Shown: positions 47,463 to 57,437, numbered from the stretch's first letter. The stretch is DNA of 64,000 bases from Fidelibacterota bacterium (GCA_004124385.1 SCKN01000004.1:62001-126000), one strand, 5' to 3'. The notes: generated by a model not told the origin, from the letters alone. Numbers and translations: made by a program.

Positions 47463-50092
47463 TGCAGCATCTCCAAATTTGCGTTCACTTTTTCAAGTTC
47501 TGCTGTCATATCCTCTTGTTTTTCTTTTTCTCTGGCCACCACTTTTTCCGGTGCCCTGCTCATAAATTGTTCATTGGACAGTTTTTTAGATATTCCCAGT
47601 AAATGTCCGTTAATTTCATCTGCTCGTTTTTGCAAACGCGACATTTCTACATCTAAATCGATCAATCCACCCAATGGAATATACAGTTCATTCTTGCCTA
47701 TGACCACCGTTGCAGATTGTTCCGGTTTTGCCTGGTTTGCACCCGTCAAGACCGATGTTGTCCGCGTTAGGGCTGATATAATATCTTGATGTGTTTGCAA
47801 AAATTCAGCCATGTCACTATTGCACTTTGCAATTAAATCTGATTTTTTTCCCGGTGGAATATTCATGCGACTACGAACAGTGCGAATTCCGGTAATAATT
47901 TCCTGAAGTAATTCCATTTTCTTTTCTGCCGCATCATCTTTTTTATCCATCTCAATTTCTGGCCATTTATTAATAATAAGATCCGGGTCGTCTGTGCTTT
48001 TCACTTGAGCCCATAATTCTTCGGATATAAATGGAGCATACGGATGTAGAATTGTTAACACTGTTTTTAATACATGAATAGCTACGGATCGGGCGACATC
48101 AGCTGCATGAACATCGTTTCCATAAAAACGGGTTTTGGCAATTTCTATATACCAATCACAAAAATCATTCCATGTAAAATTATAGAGTACTTTAGCTGCT
48201 TCATTAAAATGAAAACGATCCAGCTGGCGATTATAATTTTGAACAGATGATTGCAATTTGCTTAAAATCCAACGTTCTGGTAAATCCAATTCTTCTGAAT
48301 CCAAATCAATGTCCGGTACATGCCCATCTTCCAAATTCATAAGGACAAAGCGTGACGCATTCCACAGTTTATTCATGAAATTTCGACCCACTTCCAATCG
48401 AGTGGATGAAAAAAGAACATCCAATCCCTGAGGTGCCATGAGCATAGTGCCAAATCGAACAGCATCCGTTCCATATTCTTCGAATAATTCAAAAGGATCA
48501 GGCGAATTCCCAAGAGACTTACTAAACTTACGACCCTTTTCATCCCGAAGAATGGATGTGAAATACACATCTTTAAATGGCAAGCCCTCTTTGAATTCAT
48601 ACCCAGTCATAATCATCCGTGCTACCCAGAAAAAAATAATATCTGGACCGGTGACCAAAACATCAGTGGGATAAAAATAATCCAGTTCGGCGCTTTCTTC
48701 CGGCCAATCATGAACAGCCATTGGCCACAGCCATGAGCTTGCCCACGTATCCAACACATCTTCATCCTGAATCCAATTTTCTGGATCATTCGGACCTTCA
48801 ACAGACACATGCAATTTCTTTGGATCTTCCTTATGATACCAAACCGGGATCTGGTGTCCCCACCAGAGCTGACGGCTGATACACCAATCTTTAATATTCT
48901 CCATCCAGTGGTTATATGTTTTAACCCAATGTGTCGGATGGAAGTTGATTTTGCCGTCAGACACTGCCTGCATTGCCGGTTTGGCCAATTCGCTCATTTT
49001 CATGAACCACTGCTCAGACATATAAAATTCGATGGGCACATTTCCACGTTCTGAAAAACCGACTTTGCTAACATAGTCTTCTGTTTTATGGAGAAAACAC
49101 AGATTGTCTAAATCTTTTATGACAGCTTTTCTGGCATCTTCCCTTGAAAGATTTTGGTATGCTTCCGGGGCATTTTCATTTAACGATGCATCATCATTCA
49201 TAATGTTGATAAATTCTAAATTATGGCGTTCGCCCATGGCAAAGTCATTTTGATCGTGGGCTGGTGTAACTTTTACACAACCAGTTCCAAATTCCGGATC
49301 TACATAATCATCTGCAATGACAGGAATCTCTCGACCCACCAATGGTAGTATAATCGTTTTCCCGACTAAATGTGCAAATCGTTCGTCTTTGGGATGAACT
49401 GCTACAGCCGTATCCCCCAGCATCGTTTCCGGCCGCGTTGTGGCCACAATCATGAATTCATCACTGTCCTTAATCGGATATTTAAAATGCCATAAATGAC
49501 CGTTTACTTCTTTGTGGATGACTTCTTCATCACTGATTGCAGATTTGGAAACAGGGCACCAGTTTACAAGACGGTAGCCTTTATAGATTAATCCTTTTTC
49601 GTATAATTTTACAAATGCGGATAGAACTGCTTTTGAATATCCTTCGTCCATGGTAAACCGTTCACGTTCCCAATCGCAAGAACAGCCCAACTTTTTCAAT
49701 TGCTGAATTATAATTCCGCCATATTTTTCTTTCCACTCCCAAGCGTGTTTCAAAAATTCTTCCCGGGAAAGGCTGTGTTTTTCGATACCTTGTTCTTTGA
49801 GCATGTGTACCACTTTACTTTCAGTGGCAATGGATGCGTGATCGGTTCCGGGAATCCAACAGGCTTCTTTTCCTTCCATGCGTGCTTTTCGAATCAGGAT
49901 GTCCTGAATGGTATTATTAAGTACATGGCCCATGGTGAGCATACCCGTTACATTGGGTGGCGGTATTACAATCGTGTAGGGGTCTTTTTCAGGATTGACT
50001 TCAGCGTGAAAATAATCATTGTCCAGCCAGTGCTGATACCACTTATCTTCAATCGATGAAGGAGAATACACTTTGTCCAGCTGTACCATCAT
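47459..50092 (-). CDS. valS: Valyl-tRNA synthetase
   Basis: Charges tRNA-Val. The 877-residue protein has the class I HIGH-type motif (PPNVTGMLTMGHVLNN), the editing domain (ATTRPETMLGDTAVAVHP, GTGCVKVTPAHDQND), KMSKS as KFSKSLGNSPDP, the anticodon-binding domain (SRMNIPPGKK region) and a C-terminal coiled coil (RLQKRADEINGHLLGISKKL). All parts look intact. It follows the CNBD gene by 16 nt. Confidence 0.97.
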   Translation of the reverse strand: MMVQLDKVYSPSSIEDKWYQHWLDNDYFHAEVNPEKDPYTIVIPPPNVTGMLTMGHVLNNTIQDILIRKARMEGKEACWIPGTDHASIATESKVVHMLKEQGIEKHSLSREEFLKHAWEWKEKYGGIIIQQLKKLGCSCDWERERFTMDEGYSKAVLSAFVKLYEKGLIYKGYRLVNWCPVSKSAISDEEVIHKEVNGHLWHFKYPIKDSDEFMIVATTRPETMLGDTAVAVHPKDERFAHLVGKTIILPLVGREIPVIADDYVDPEFGTGCVKVTPAHDQNDFAMGERHNLEFINIMNDDASLNENAPEAYQNLSREDARKAVIKDLDNLCFLHKTEDYVSKVGFSERGNVPIEFYMSEQWFMKMSELAKPAMQAVSDGKINFHPTHWVKTYNHWMENIKDWCISRQLWWGHQIPVWYHKEDPKKLHVSVEGPNDPENWIQDEDVLDTWASSWLWPMAVHDWPEESAELDYFYPTDVLVTGPDIIFFWVARMIMTGYEFKEGLPFKDVYFTSILRDEKGRKFSKSLGNSPDPFELFEEYGTDAVRFGTMLMAPQGLDVLFSSTRLEVGRNFMNKLWNASRFVLMNLEDGHVPDIDLDSEELDLPERWILSKLQSSVQNYNRQLDRFHFNEAAKVLYNFTWNDFCDWYIEIAKTRFYGNDVHAADVARSVAIHVLKTVLTILHPYAPFISEELWAQVKSTDDPDLIINKWPEIEMDKKDDAAEKKMELLQEIITGIRTVRSRMNIPPGKKSDLIAKCNSDMAEFLQTHQDIISALTRTTSVLTGANQAKPEQSATVVIGKNELYIPLGGLIDLDVEMSRLQKRADEINGHLLGISKKLSNEQFMSRAPEKVVAREKEKQEDMTAELEKVNANLEMLQ

Positions 50093-50108
50093 ACTATATA
50101 AAAATAAT

Positions 50109-50612
50109 TTATCTTTCTAATATTAAACTGAAAGCTGTAGTCAGTTTTAATACATTTTGATTGGCTTTTACAAGATTCCCGCAAAGAGTTCTGCAAAGAT
50201 TTTGCATAACTTTATACCCAGTATTGGGGTGCGCATCACATACTTTAAACAACTCTTCTTTCATGATTTGTGCCAGTTTGCAATCTGATAATGCTTTTAC
50301 ACTAGCTGTGCGTTGGTCGCCTTCAATAAACAAGGACATTTCACCAAAGAGCGGTTTGCTTTCGCTGGAAAGTTTTATGATCGTTTTTTCTCTATTATCC
50401 GCATCACTCTTATTCATGAAAAGTGTCAACGCTTGATTGATTTCGACTTCACCCTCAAGCAAGAGAAAAATTGAATCACCTACATCTCCTTCAATTATGA
50501 AACAATCCCCTTCGGAAACGTCTACAGACGAAACTTTATCTTCAAATAATTTTATTTCCGATTCATCCAATCCTTTAAAAATGGAAAAATCTTTTAATGC
50601 TCCTATATCCAT
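50109..50612 (-). CDS. Cyclic nucleotide-binding-domain protein
   Basis: About 167 residues forming one CNBD (Crp-like beta-roll): DFSIFKGLDESEIKLF, EGDCFIIEGDVGDSIFLLLEGEV, the phosphate-binding cassette region SESKPLFGEMSLFIEGDQRTASV, and a C-terminal helix. No DNA-binding or enzymatic domain is attached. GAGG lies 5 nt before the ATG at 50612; a GTG at 50618 is less likely. It directly follows the potassium channel gene, so it may be the channel's separate regulatory subunit. Confidence 0.82.
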   Translation of the reverse strand: MDIGALKDFSIFKGLDESEIKLFEDKVSSVDVSEGDCFIIEGDVGDSIFLLLEGEVEINQALTLFMNKSDADNREKTIIKLSSESKPLFGEMSLFIEGDQRTASVKALSDCKLAQIMKEELFKVCDAHPNTGYKVMQNLCRTLCGNLVKANQNVLKLTTAFSLILER

Positions 50613-50619
50613 ACGCACC

Positions 50620-51744
50620 TCAAGGTATAATTATGGCTCGTTCGCCATCTTTTATTTTATAATTTTTATCTGGATTGATCACAGTTGTGATTTTGCTTTC
50701 TTCTTGTAATGAAATACCACCTTCTTTCATTTTGCGTTCGATAAAAGCATCCAAAGCTGAAGTGTCAGCCGATAATATTTCTCCAATGCCCAGATTTTCT
50801 TCTTCAGAAAAAAGACCTACGAGCAGTGACCCGTTTATATTTCTGAAGTGATTAAATAGATTGTCAAACGATTGTCCCACAAATTCATTGGGGATATCCA
50901 CTCGTTTGAAACGATTTTCTGATACATTGTCCAACAAGCGATTCAATGTTTGGGGAATTCCAGGGTCCATTACATGAGATGCCAACATAAATGCCCCAAA
51001 ATCATCACTAATGACCACTTCATCTGCATTGGCCCGTTTAATATGTGTCAAGTTTTCCCGATTATACAGATATGCAATTAATCGCTTATTCGGTTCTAAT
51101 CCCTTAATCGTTAGAGTGGCCAAAATCGTTTTTTCATCCGGATTTTGAATCGTTCCATCCATATCGCTGGGGATTATTATAATTGTATCTGCTTCTTCTA
51201 ACGATGCACGTTGAAGTATCTGTTCGCTCGTATAATCTCCCGCAACAAAATGCAGATGAATATCTCGATAGCGCGTCTTTAAGCGGGCGGCTGTTTCTTC
51301 ATCCAAATCATTGATCAAAACGAGATCCTTCCGGCGCCCTTCTGATAAATACTGGATCGAGTCAATTATTTTATCTGCGTTTCTGTTCCAACCGCAAAGA
51401 ATGATGTGATTTTTTACATTTACTTTTTCCAAACCTTTATCCTTTCTAATTCTTTTGGCGACAAATATAGACGAAATGACAGCTGTAAACATAGCCGTCA
51501 GCGATATGCCGGCAAACATAACCAATACAGCAAATATTCTGCCTTCAGAAGTTGATGGTGCATAATCCCCATATCCAACCGTTGTCATCGTAACGATTGC
51601 CCACCAAAACGGTGCTTCTCCTTCAGCTATATCTCCTGTCTCTAATGTACGTAAAATCAGCCCGCCAAGAATCATGACCAAAAAGATGCCCATGCCTACT
51701 TGAAAGAAACTGTTACGTATCAGTAATTGAAACCAGCGACGCAT
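50620..51744 (-). CDS. Two-helix potassium channel with RCK domain
   Basis: A 374-residue MthK/Kch-type channel: first helix (VGMGIFLVMILGGLIL), pore loop with selectivity filter TVGYGDYAP, second helix (FAVLVMFAGISLTAMFTAVI), then a TrkA-N/RCK nucleotide-binding domain (NHIILCGWNRNADKIIDSI) and a TrkA-C-like end (IGEILSADTSALDAFIERKM). It should assemble as a tetramer gating K+ by a ligand on the RCK ring. The following CNBD gene starts within a few bases. Confidence 0.92.
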   Translation of the reverse strand: MRRWFQLLIRNSFFQVGMGIFLVMILGGLILRTLETGDIAEGEAPFWWAIVTMTTVGYGDYAPSTSEGRIFAVLVMFAGISLTAMFTAVISSIFVAKRIRKDKGLEKVNVKNHIILCGWNRNADKIIDSIQYLSEGRRKDLVLINDLDEETAARLKTRYRDIHLHFVAGDYTSEQILQRASLEEADTIIIIPSDMDGTIQNPDEKTILATLTIKGLEPNKRLIAYLYNRENLTHIKRANADEVVISDDFGAFMLASHVMDPGIPQTLNRLLDNVSENRFKRVDIPNEFVGQSFDNLFNHFRNINGSLLVGLFSEEENLGIGEILSADTSALDAFIERKMKEGGISLQEESKITTVINPDKNYKIKDGERAIIIP

Positions 51745-51788
51745 AACGAAAAATTTAAGTCAGTTATTAGAAATAAATAAGTATTGAA

Positions 51789-53198
51789 TCAGTTCTTTTC
51801 CAAAACGCCAACAGTCTCAATATGAGGCGTATGGGGAAACATATCCACCATTGACAGCTTTTTGAGAGTGTAGCCATTTTCCATTAATAATGCTATATCC
51901 CGAGCTTGAGTTGTTGGATTACAGGATACATACACTAATCGTTGTGCACCGAATTTTGGTAAAGCACTCACCATATCTTTGTGCATACCGGCTCGCGGCG
52001 GATCAACAATAATAACATCCGGATCAGGTAATTTTTTACGTCTGGACCCTTTTTTGAAAAAGAAATCCAAATTAGCTTTATGAAAGCGTACATTGGTTAT
52101 CAAATTTGTAATTGCATTCCGCGTGGCATCTTCTACAGAAGATGTAATAAGTTCAAAACCATGGACTTCTTTTGCTTTTTGGGAAAGAAAGAGTGAAATA
52201 GAACCTGTCCCGCAATACAGATCGTAGACAATTTCTTTTCCTGTAAGTTCAGCGCCGTCCAATGCAGCCTGAGAAAGATGTGTTCCTTGTTTGGTATTCG
52301 TCTGAAAAAATGAATTGGCAGAAATTTCAAATGTAAGATCACCCATTTTTTCCGTAATGGTGGGATTACCATATAAAATTGTTTCATATTCACCAAATGC
52401 TATATCCGCTTTCTTTGTGTTGATATTATTAATAATGGATGTGACTTGAGGAAATGTTTCATGGATATGATCAGCCAATGGTTGAATTAATTCCGGGTTT
52501 TCATAACTGGTGACCAAGTTCACCATCATATCGCCTGTATTATGTCCGAAACGCATAACCAAGTGCCGTAGAAATCCATTATGGGTTTTTACATCGTAAG
52601 GCTTGAGTTTTAATTCCTGCGCTTTTTCTTTCACTGCATTGAGAATTTCATTACCCAATTTTGGTTGGAGGTGACATTCATTAATATTCAATATTTTATC
52701 ATAACGACGGGGAATATGAAGACCTAAAGCAAAACTTCTTTCTGTATCATCGCCTTCATCAGGCAATGTCCAGCGGCGGTTGGAAAATGAAAATTCCATT
52801 TTATTCCTGTAATGATATTGCTCTTCAGCGGCAATCACATTATCCACAGAAAAATCAGCGATCCCAGCTTGGCGTCTGAATAAATCTTCAACTTGCTGTT
52901 TTTTCTGATTCACCTGTTCTGCATAATCCAACTGCTGGAATGTACAGCCGCCGCAAAATGCAAAATGTTCACAGGGAGCATCCACCTTAAACGATGATTC
53001 TACCAACACCTCTAGCGGCCGGGCTTCTGCAAAACCTTTCCGTTTGCGATAAACCAGTGCACGAACTTTTTGCCCGGGAATGGCATTTTTCACAAATACA
53101 ACAAAGCCGTCCACTTTGGCAATTCCCTTTCCGCCGTACGCCAACGATTCAATGGTTAATTCGTATTCCTGTCCTTTTTTGACTGTCGGTTCTATCAT
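51789..53198 (-). CDS. 23S rRNA (uracil-C5)-methyltransferase RlmD-like
   Basis: A 469-residue TrmA/RlmC/RlmD-family enzyme. It has an N-terminal TRAM domain (YELTIESLAYGGKGIAKVDG), an iron-sulfur cysteine set (CEHFAFCGGCTFQQLDY, with one more Cys in the insert), SAM motif VYDLYCGTGSISLFLS, VIVDPPRAGMHKDM and the catalytic cysteine in YVSCNPTTQARD. FCB members of this family are usually annotated rlmD/rumA, though the target uridine cannot be told from sequence alone. Confidence 0.92.
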   Translation of the reverse strand: MIEPTVKKGQEYELTIESLAYGGKGIAKVDGFVVFVKNAIPGQKVRALVYRKRKGFAEARPLEVLVESSFKVDAPCEHFAFCGGCTFQQLDYAEQVNQKKQQVEDLFRRQAGIADFSVDNVIAAEEQYHYRNKMEFSFSNRRWTLPDEGDDTERSFALGLHIPRRYDKILNINECHLQPKLGNEILNAVKEKAQELKLKPYDVKTHNGFLRHLVMRFGHNTGDMMVNLVTSYENPELIQPLADHIHETFPQVTSIINNINTKKADIAFGEYETILYGNPTITEKMGDLTFEISANSFFQTNTKQGTHLSQAALDGAELTGKEIVYDLYCGTGSISLFLSQKAKEVHGFELITSSVEDATRNAITNLITNVRFHKANLDFFFKKGSRRKKLPDPDVIIVDPPRAGMHKDMVSALPKFGAQRLVYVSCNPTTQARDIALLMENGYTLKKLSMVDMFPHTPHIETVGVLEKN

Positions 53199-53238
53199 GT
53201 TATTTTCTTATTATTTATTTTTAAGTTGGAGGAGAGTT

Positions 53239-54042
53239 TTAAGAATATGATTCTAAAAAACGAACGAGAAGTATTTTCAAGTCTTGAATCCCTTTATCAG
53301 CATTTTCCATTGTTAATTCATGGCTCAATACTTCATCGCTCATGCCCGCAGCCATATTGGTCATTACAGACAATGCAGCCACTTTCATTCCGGCGTGGCG
53401 GGCTAAAATCACTTCCGGGACTGTGGACATACCCACTGCATCTGCACCCAATGTTTTAGCTGCTCGAATTTCTGCCGGTGTTTCAAAACTGGGACCGCAA
53501 AACCAAATATAAACACCTTCGTGAAGTTTAATATTTTCATCATCTGCAATTTTATGGAATCTTGAACGCATATCCGAATTGTACGCGTTAGCCATATCCA
53601 CAAATCGATTATTACTTTCTTCGCAAAACAATGGACTTACACCTGTAAAATTGATATGATCTGTTATTGCCATGACGCTGCCAGGCTGGGCTTCTTCCAT
53701 TAAACTGCCGGCGGCATTGGTCAAAATCAGTGATTCACACCCAAGTCCGGACAAAGTTCGAACGGGAATTTTCATGGCATCCACAACACCCGTTTCGTAA
53801 TAATGAGCACGTCCTTGAAGAACGACAATTTCTGTATGATTGATTTTTCCTAAATGAAGTTTTCCCTCATGCCCGAAAACACCCGTATCCGGGAATCCAT
53901 CTAATTCATCATAGGATAATGAAACCGGATTTTCTAACACATCTACAAATGAACCCAACCCGGATCCGAGAATAATTCCAACTTTAGGATTTATTCCTTG
54001 GGAATTTGATTGTATATATTCAATTGTTTTATTGATGTCCAT
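53239..54042 (-). CDS. punA: Purine nucleoside phosphorylase
   Basis: Splits purine (deoxy)nucleosides to base and (deoxy)ribose-1-phosphate. The 267-residue trimeric-type PNP shows GIILGSGLGSFVD, GHEGKLHLGKI, VLQGRAHYYETG, LTNAAGSLMEEAQPGSVM and the base-binding VYIWFCGPSFETPAEIRAAK. It is near the ALDH/deoC operon on the same strand, separated by 146 nt with hairpins, so it may be transcribed separately but serves the same salvage route. Confidence 0.95.
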   Translation of the reverse strand: MDINKTIEYIQSNSQGINPKVGIILGSGLGSFVDVLENPVSLSYDELDGFPDTGVFGHEGKLHLGKINHTEIVVLQGRAHYYETGVVDAMKIPVRTLSGLGCESLILTNAAGSLMEEAQPGSVMAITDHINFTGVSPLFCEESNNRFVDMANAYNSDMRSRFHKIADDENIKLHEGVYIWFCGPSFETPAEIRAAKTLGADAVGMSTVPEVILARHAGMKVAALSVMTNMAAGMSDEVLSHELTMENADKGIQDLKILLVRFLESYS

Positions 54043-54101
54043 AAAAAGTTAACACCGAAAAGTATTTTTGGGATAAATCCCATATTTGGATGACTTTTTA
54101 C

Positions 54102-54121
54102 CCCCGACATAAATGTCGGGG
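54102..54121. repeat. Palindromic hairpin, terminator-like
   Basis: CCCCGACAT-AA-ATGTCGGGG: nine-base perfect arms with a two-base loop, in the gap between the truncated ALDH gene and punA. A second weak hairpin (GGGTT-TT-AACCC) lies at 54146-54157. The first is probably a terminator for the deoC-ALDH operon or a REP-like unit. Confidence 0.5.
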
Positions 54122-54188
54122 ATTTGAAATAATATAACGTTTTTAGGGGTTTTAACCCTTTTCAGAAATAGACTCATAAATTTCTTTA

Positions 54189-55052
54189 TTAAATAGAAAC
54201 CGGGTGCCATGTTGTCTTAATTTCTAACGTATTCAAAATTCGATATGGATCCTGTGTGTTTTTGTTGTGCCAATTTTCGTTAGAATAAACAATCGGCCTT
54301 TTTACGTTCAGGGCCGCATTTTCCTGAACGAGCTTAATTTCTTCTGATTCATTGCCGCAATACACGATTGCATTCACATCCATGTGAGATGAAAATTGTT
54401 CTATTAATTCTGATCGATGCCCAGTCAAAATATTTACTACACCACCGGACACATCTGACGTATGGAGCACTTCTGCAAATGTAATTGAACACAGCGGATT
54501 TTCTTCTGATGCCAATACAACAACCGTATTTCCACCGGCAATGATGGGTGCAACGATTGAGACCAATCCGATTAAGGATGACTCATTCGGTGCGATGGCT
54601 GAAACCACTCCCGTCGGTTCTGGATAGGAAAAATTGAAATAGGGCAATGCCACGGGATTGACCCGGCTGAATATTTGCTGATATTTATCCGCCCAACCAG
54701 CATAGTATATTAATCTGTCAATGGATAGGTTGATTTCTTTTTCTGCTGCTTTTTTCGAAGAACCCTGGAGTATCAATTCATCCATAAACTGGCTGCGTCT
54801 GCCTTCCAGCATTTCTCCTATTCTATATAGAATTTGACTGCGATTATAAGCAGTTCTTGATGACCATCCGCAAAAGGCTTCTCTGGCTGCAACCACGGCA
54901 TTTCGAAAATCTTTTCTCGATCCCCTACAAATATTTACTGTTGTTGCCTTTTTGGGGTCCGTCCATTTGATATAACGACCCGATTCCGTTCTGGGGAATT
55001 TTCCACCAATATAGAGCTTGTATGTTTTTTTAATATCTTCTCGTTTTTTCAT
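54189..55052 (-). CDS. Aldehyde dehydrogenase-like protein without catalytic domain
   Basis: A 287-residue protein homologous to the N-terminal (NAD-binding) half of aldehyde dehydrogenases: YIGGKFPRTESGRYIK, AREAFCGWSSRTAYNRSQIL, IYYAGWADKYQQI, GVVSAIAPNESSLIGLVS and AGGNTVVVLASEENPL. The catalytic cysteine domain is absent; the protein ends in a distinct tail (TTWHPVSI). Such short partners next to a complete ALDH and deoC occur in other bacteria, so I regard it as an evolved partner and not a broken gene. It lies 15 nt after the complete ALDH. Confidence 0.85.
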   Translation of the reverse strand: MKKREDIKKTYKLYIGGKFPRTESGRYIKWTDPKKATTVNICRGSRKDFRNAVVAAREAFCGWSSRTAYNRSQILYRIGEMLEGRRSQFMDELILQGSSKKAAEKEINLSIDRLIYYAGWADKYQQIFSRVNPVALPYFNFSYPEPTGVVSAIAPNESSLIGLVSIVAPIIAGGNTVVVLASEENPLCSITFAEVLHTSDVSGGVVNILTGHRSELIEQFSSHMDVNAIVYCGNESEEIKLVQENAALNVKRPIVYSNENWHNKNTQDPYRILNTLEIKTTWHPVSI

Positions 55053-55067
55053 AAAACTATCTCCTCC

Positions 55068-56537
55068 TTACACCAGATTAACATAGGGCATTAATCCTTC
55101 TAAACCGCCTTCGCGCCCCATTCCGCTCTCTTTATATCCACCAAAAGGTGATGTTGGATCAAATTTGTTAAATGTATTTCCCCATAATACACCAGAACGA
55201 ATGGCTTTGGATACTTGAAATATTTTCGCACCTTTATCCGTCCACACACCGCCGGAAAGACCAAAAGGAATGTTGTTTGCTTTGGTGATGACTTCATCTA
55301 CCGTACGGAATGTTTGAATCGCCAACACAGGACCAAATATTTCTTCCTGCATAATGCGGTGAGATTGGCTCACATCTGTAAAAATTGTCGGTGCATACCA
55401 ATAACCCTTTTTAGGTAGCTTGCATGATGACTGATGGATTGAAGCACCTTCTTTTTGTCCAATTTTCACATACATTTTTATTTTATCTAATTGCATTTTT
55501 GAATTGATGGCACCGATATCTGTGTTTTTATCCAGAGGATCACCGACAATTAATGATTCCATTCTGTCTTTCAATTTTGAAATGACTGTATCAGCGACAC
55601 TTTCTTGAACAAACAACCGGGAACCGGCGCAACAAACGTGACCTTGGTTAAAAAAGATACCGTCAATAATACCTTCCACTGCTTGATCAATGGCCGCATC
55701 TTCAAAAATGATATTTGCCGCTTTTCCACCCAGTTCCAGTGTATATCTTTTTCCCGTGCCTGCCATCGATTTCATAATCAGTTTTCCCACATCTGTGGAC
55801 CCGGTAAAGGCAATTTTATTAATGTCTGGATGCTCGACCAAAGCTCGACCGGTTTTTCCATCTCCGTTTATAATATTTACAACGCCTGGAGGTAAATCTG
55901 CTTCTTGAATTATTTCTGCTAATTTCATTGCAGTTAGGGGTGTTGTTTCTGCTGGTTTTAAAACGACTGTATTCCCCGTTGCCAAGGCCGGTGCTATTTT
56001 CCAGGCTGCCATTAATAAAGGGAAATTCCATGGAATAATTTGACCGGCGACACCGATGGGTTTTGCCATTTTTCCAGGAAATGCATATTCCAGTTTGTCC
56101 GCCCATCCTGCATAATAGAAGAAATGTGCTGATACCAATGGAATATCAATATCCCTGGATTCCCGAATTGGTTTCCCGCCATCCATGGTTTCAATAACCG
56201 AAAACTCACGGGCACGCTCCTGGATTAATCGGGCAATACGATAAATATATTTCCCTCTTTCGGCAGGATCCATTTTAGACCAAACATTGTTGTAAGCTTT
56301 TCTGGCAGCTTTGACTGCTTTATCCACATCTTTATTATCTGCTTCCGCTACATCCGCCAATTTTTCTTCATTCGCAGGATTGATCGTTTTAAAATAATTT
56401 CCCTTTATGGGTGGAATAAATTTTCCATCGATAAAAAGATCATTTATCGCGGGAATACGAACGTGGTCTGTACTTTCCAGAGCAGGACTGTATGACCAAT
56501 CTGTTTTTAATTCTGATTTTTTAATTTTTTTACCCAT
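55068..56537 (-). CDS. Aldehyde dehydrogenase (probably acetaldehyde)
   Basis: A 489-residue NAD(P)-dependent aldehyde dehydrogenase with all core motifs: IIPWNFPLLMAAWKIAPALA, AFTGSTDVGKLI, TLELGGKAANIIF (general-base Glu), FNQGHVCCAGSRLF (catalytic Cys) and EIFGPVLAIQTF. It lies 12 nt after deoC, so oxidation of acetaldehyde from DeoC to acetate is its likely job. It may form a complex with the half-length ALDH encoded next. Confidence 0.93.
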   Translation of the reverse strand: MGKKIKKSELKTDWSYSPALESTDHVRIPAINDLFIDGKFIPPIKGNYFKTINPANEEKLADVAEADNKDVDKAVKAARKAYNNVWSKMDPAERGKYIYRIARLIQERAREFSVIETMDGGKPIRESRDIDIPLVSAHFFYYAGWADKLEYAFPGKMAKPIGVAGQIIPWNFPLLMAAWKIAPALATGNTVVLKPAETTPLTAMKLAEIIQEADLPPGVVNIINGDGKTGRALVEHPDINKIAFTGSTDVGKLIMKSMAGTGKRYTLELGGKAANIIFEDAAIDQAVEGIIDGIFFNQGHVCCAGSRLFVQESVADTVISKLKDRMESLIVGDPLDKNTDIGAINSKMQLDKIKMYVKIGQKEGASIHQSSCKLPKKGYWYAPTIFTDVSQSHRIMQEEIFGPVLAIQTFRTVDEVITKANNIPFGLSGGVWTDKGAKIFQVSKAIRSGVLWGNTFNKFDPTSPFGGYKESGMGREGGLEGLMPYVNLV

Positions 56538-56549
56538 ATCTGATTTACC

Positions 56550-57437
56550 TCAATCCATTGAAAAATAATTAGCCGATTGATAAACACCGGTTGATTGCTT
56601 GAGAATTTGCATCAAAACATCATTGGCCAAAGAGCTGGCTCCGAATCGAAATAAGTCCGCATTCAGCCAATCCTGCCCTAATGTTTCTTTTATCATAACC
56701 AAATATTGAATCGATAATTTTGCTTTACTTATTCCGCCTGCAGGTTTCATTCCAATTTTTTTGCCTGTTTTTTTAAAATAATCACGAATGGCTTCTAACA
56801 TAATGAGCACCACAGGAGGTGTGGCTGCCGGTGATACTTTTCCTGTTGATGTTTTGATGAAATCAGCCCCGGATTTCATGGCAATATCACTGGCTAAACG
56901 TACATTATCCAAGGTAACCAATTCCCCTGTCTCTAAAATGACCTTCAAATGGGCCTTTCCACAAGCTTCTTTTACAGATGCAATTTCATCTGCTACATAA
57001 TTGTATTCACCGCCCAGAAACTTCCCTCTTGAAATAACCATATCCACTTCATCTGCTCCTTCAGCAACGACCATTTTCACTTCATTCAATTTATACTCAA
57101 GAGGTGTCATTCCGCTTGGAAATGCTGTGGCCACAGAAGCAACATTAATATCTGTACCTTCAAGTGCTTTTTTTGCAATGGCCACCATTGTGGGATAAAC
57201 GCAAATAGCAGCCACCGTTGGCAAATTAGGGAGCTGATCATGCAAATGGGCTGCTTTATAACATAGCTGTTTCACTTTCCCTGGAGAATCTTTTCCTTCT
57301 AAAGTGGTTAAATCAATCATACTTAATACAGTATGTAAAGCCTCTATTTTAGATTCTTTTTTGATACTTCGAGAAAAAAGCCTTGAAACTCTTTCCTGGG
57401 CACCCACTTGATCGATTCTATGTATAAATGTTTCCAT
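56550..57437 (-). CDS. deoC: Deoxyribose-phosphate aldolase
   Basis: Cleaves 2-deoxyribose-5-phosphate to glyceraldehyde-3-phosphate and acetaldehyde. The 295-residue barrel has the Schiff-base lysine in ADFIKTSTGK (Lys195), the general acid region ADEVDMVISRG (Asp132) and GMKPAGGISK (second lysine). It is longer than E. coli DeoC (259) by an N-terminal extension (to about residue 35). It heads the operon deoC - ALDH - ALDH-like. Divergent GAPDH genes upstream use its product. Confidence 0.94.
   Translation of the reverse strand: METFIHRIDQVGAQERVSRLFSRSIKKESKIEALHTVLSMIDLTTLEGKDSPGKVKQLCYKAAHLHDQLPNLPTVAAICVYPTMVAIAKKALEGTDINVASVATAFPSGMTPLEYKLNEVKMVVAEGADEVDMVISRGKFLGGEYNYVADEIASVKEACGKAHLKVILETGELVTLDNVRLASDIAMKSGADFIKTSTGKVSPAATPPVVLIMLEAIRDYFKKTGKKIGMKPAGGISKAKLSIQYLVMIKETLGQDWLNADLFRFGASSLANDVLMQILKQSTGVYQSANYFSMD

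Noticed and set aside
54189-55052. Half-length ALDH as a frameshifted pseudogene
   Set aside because: It has its own C-terminal tail and normal spacing, and such short partners are known beside deoC; the missing catalytic half is not found in other frames downstream.
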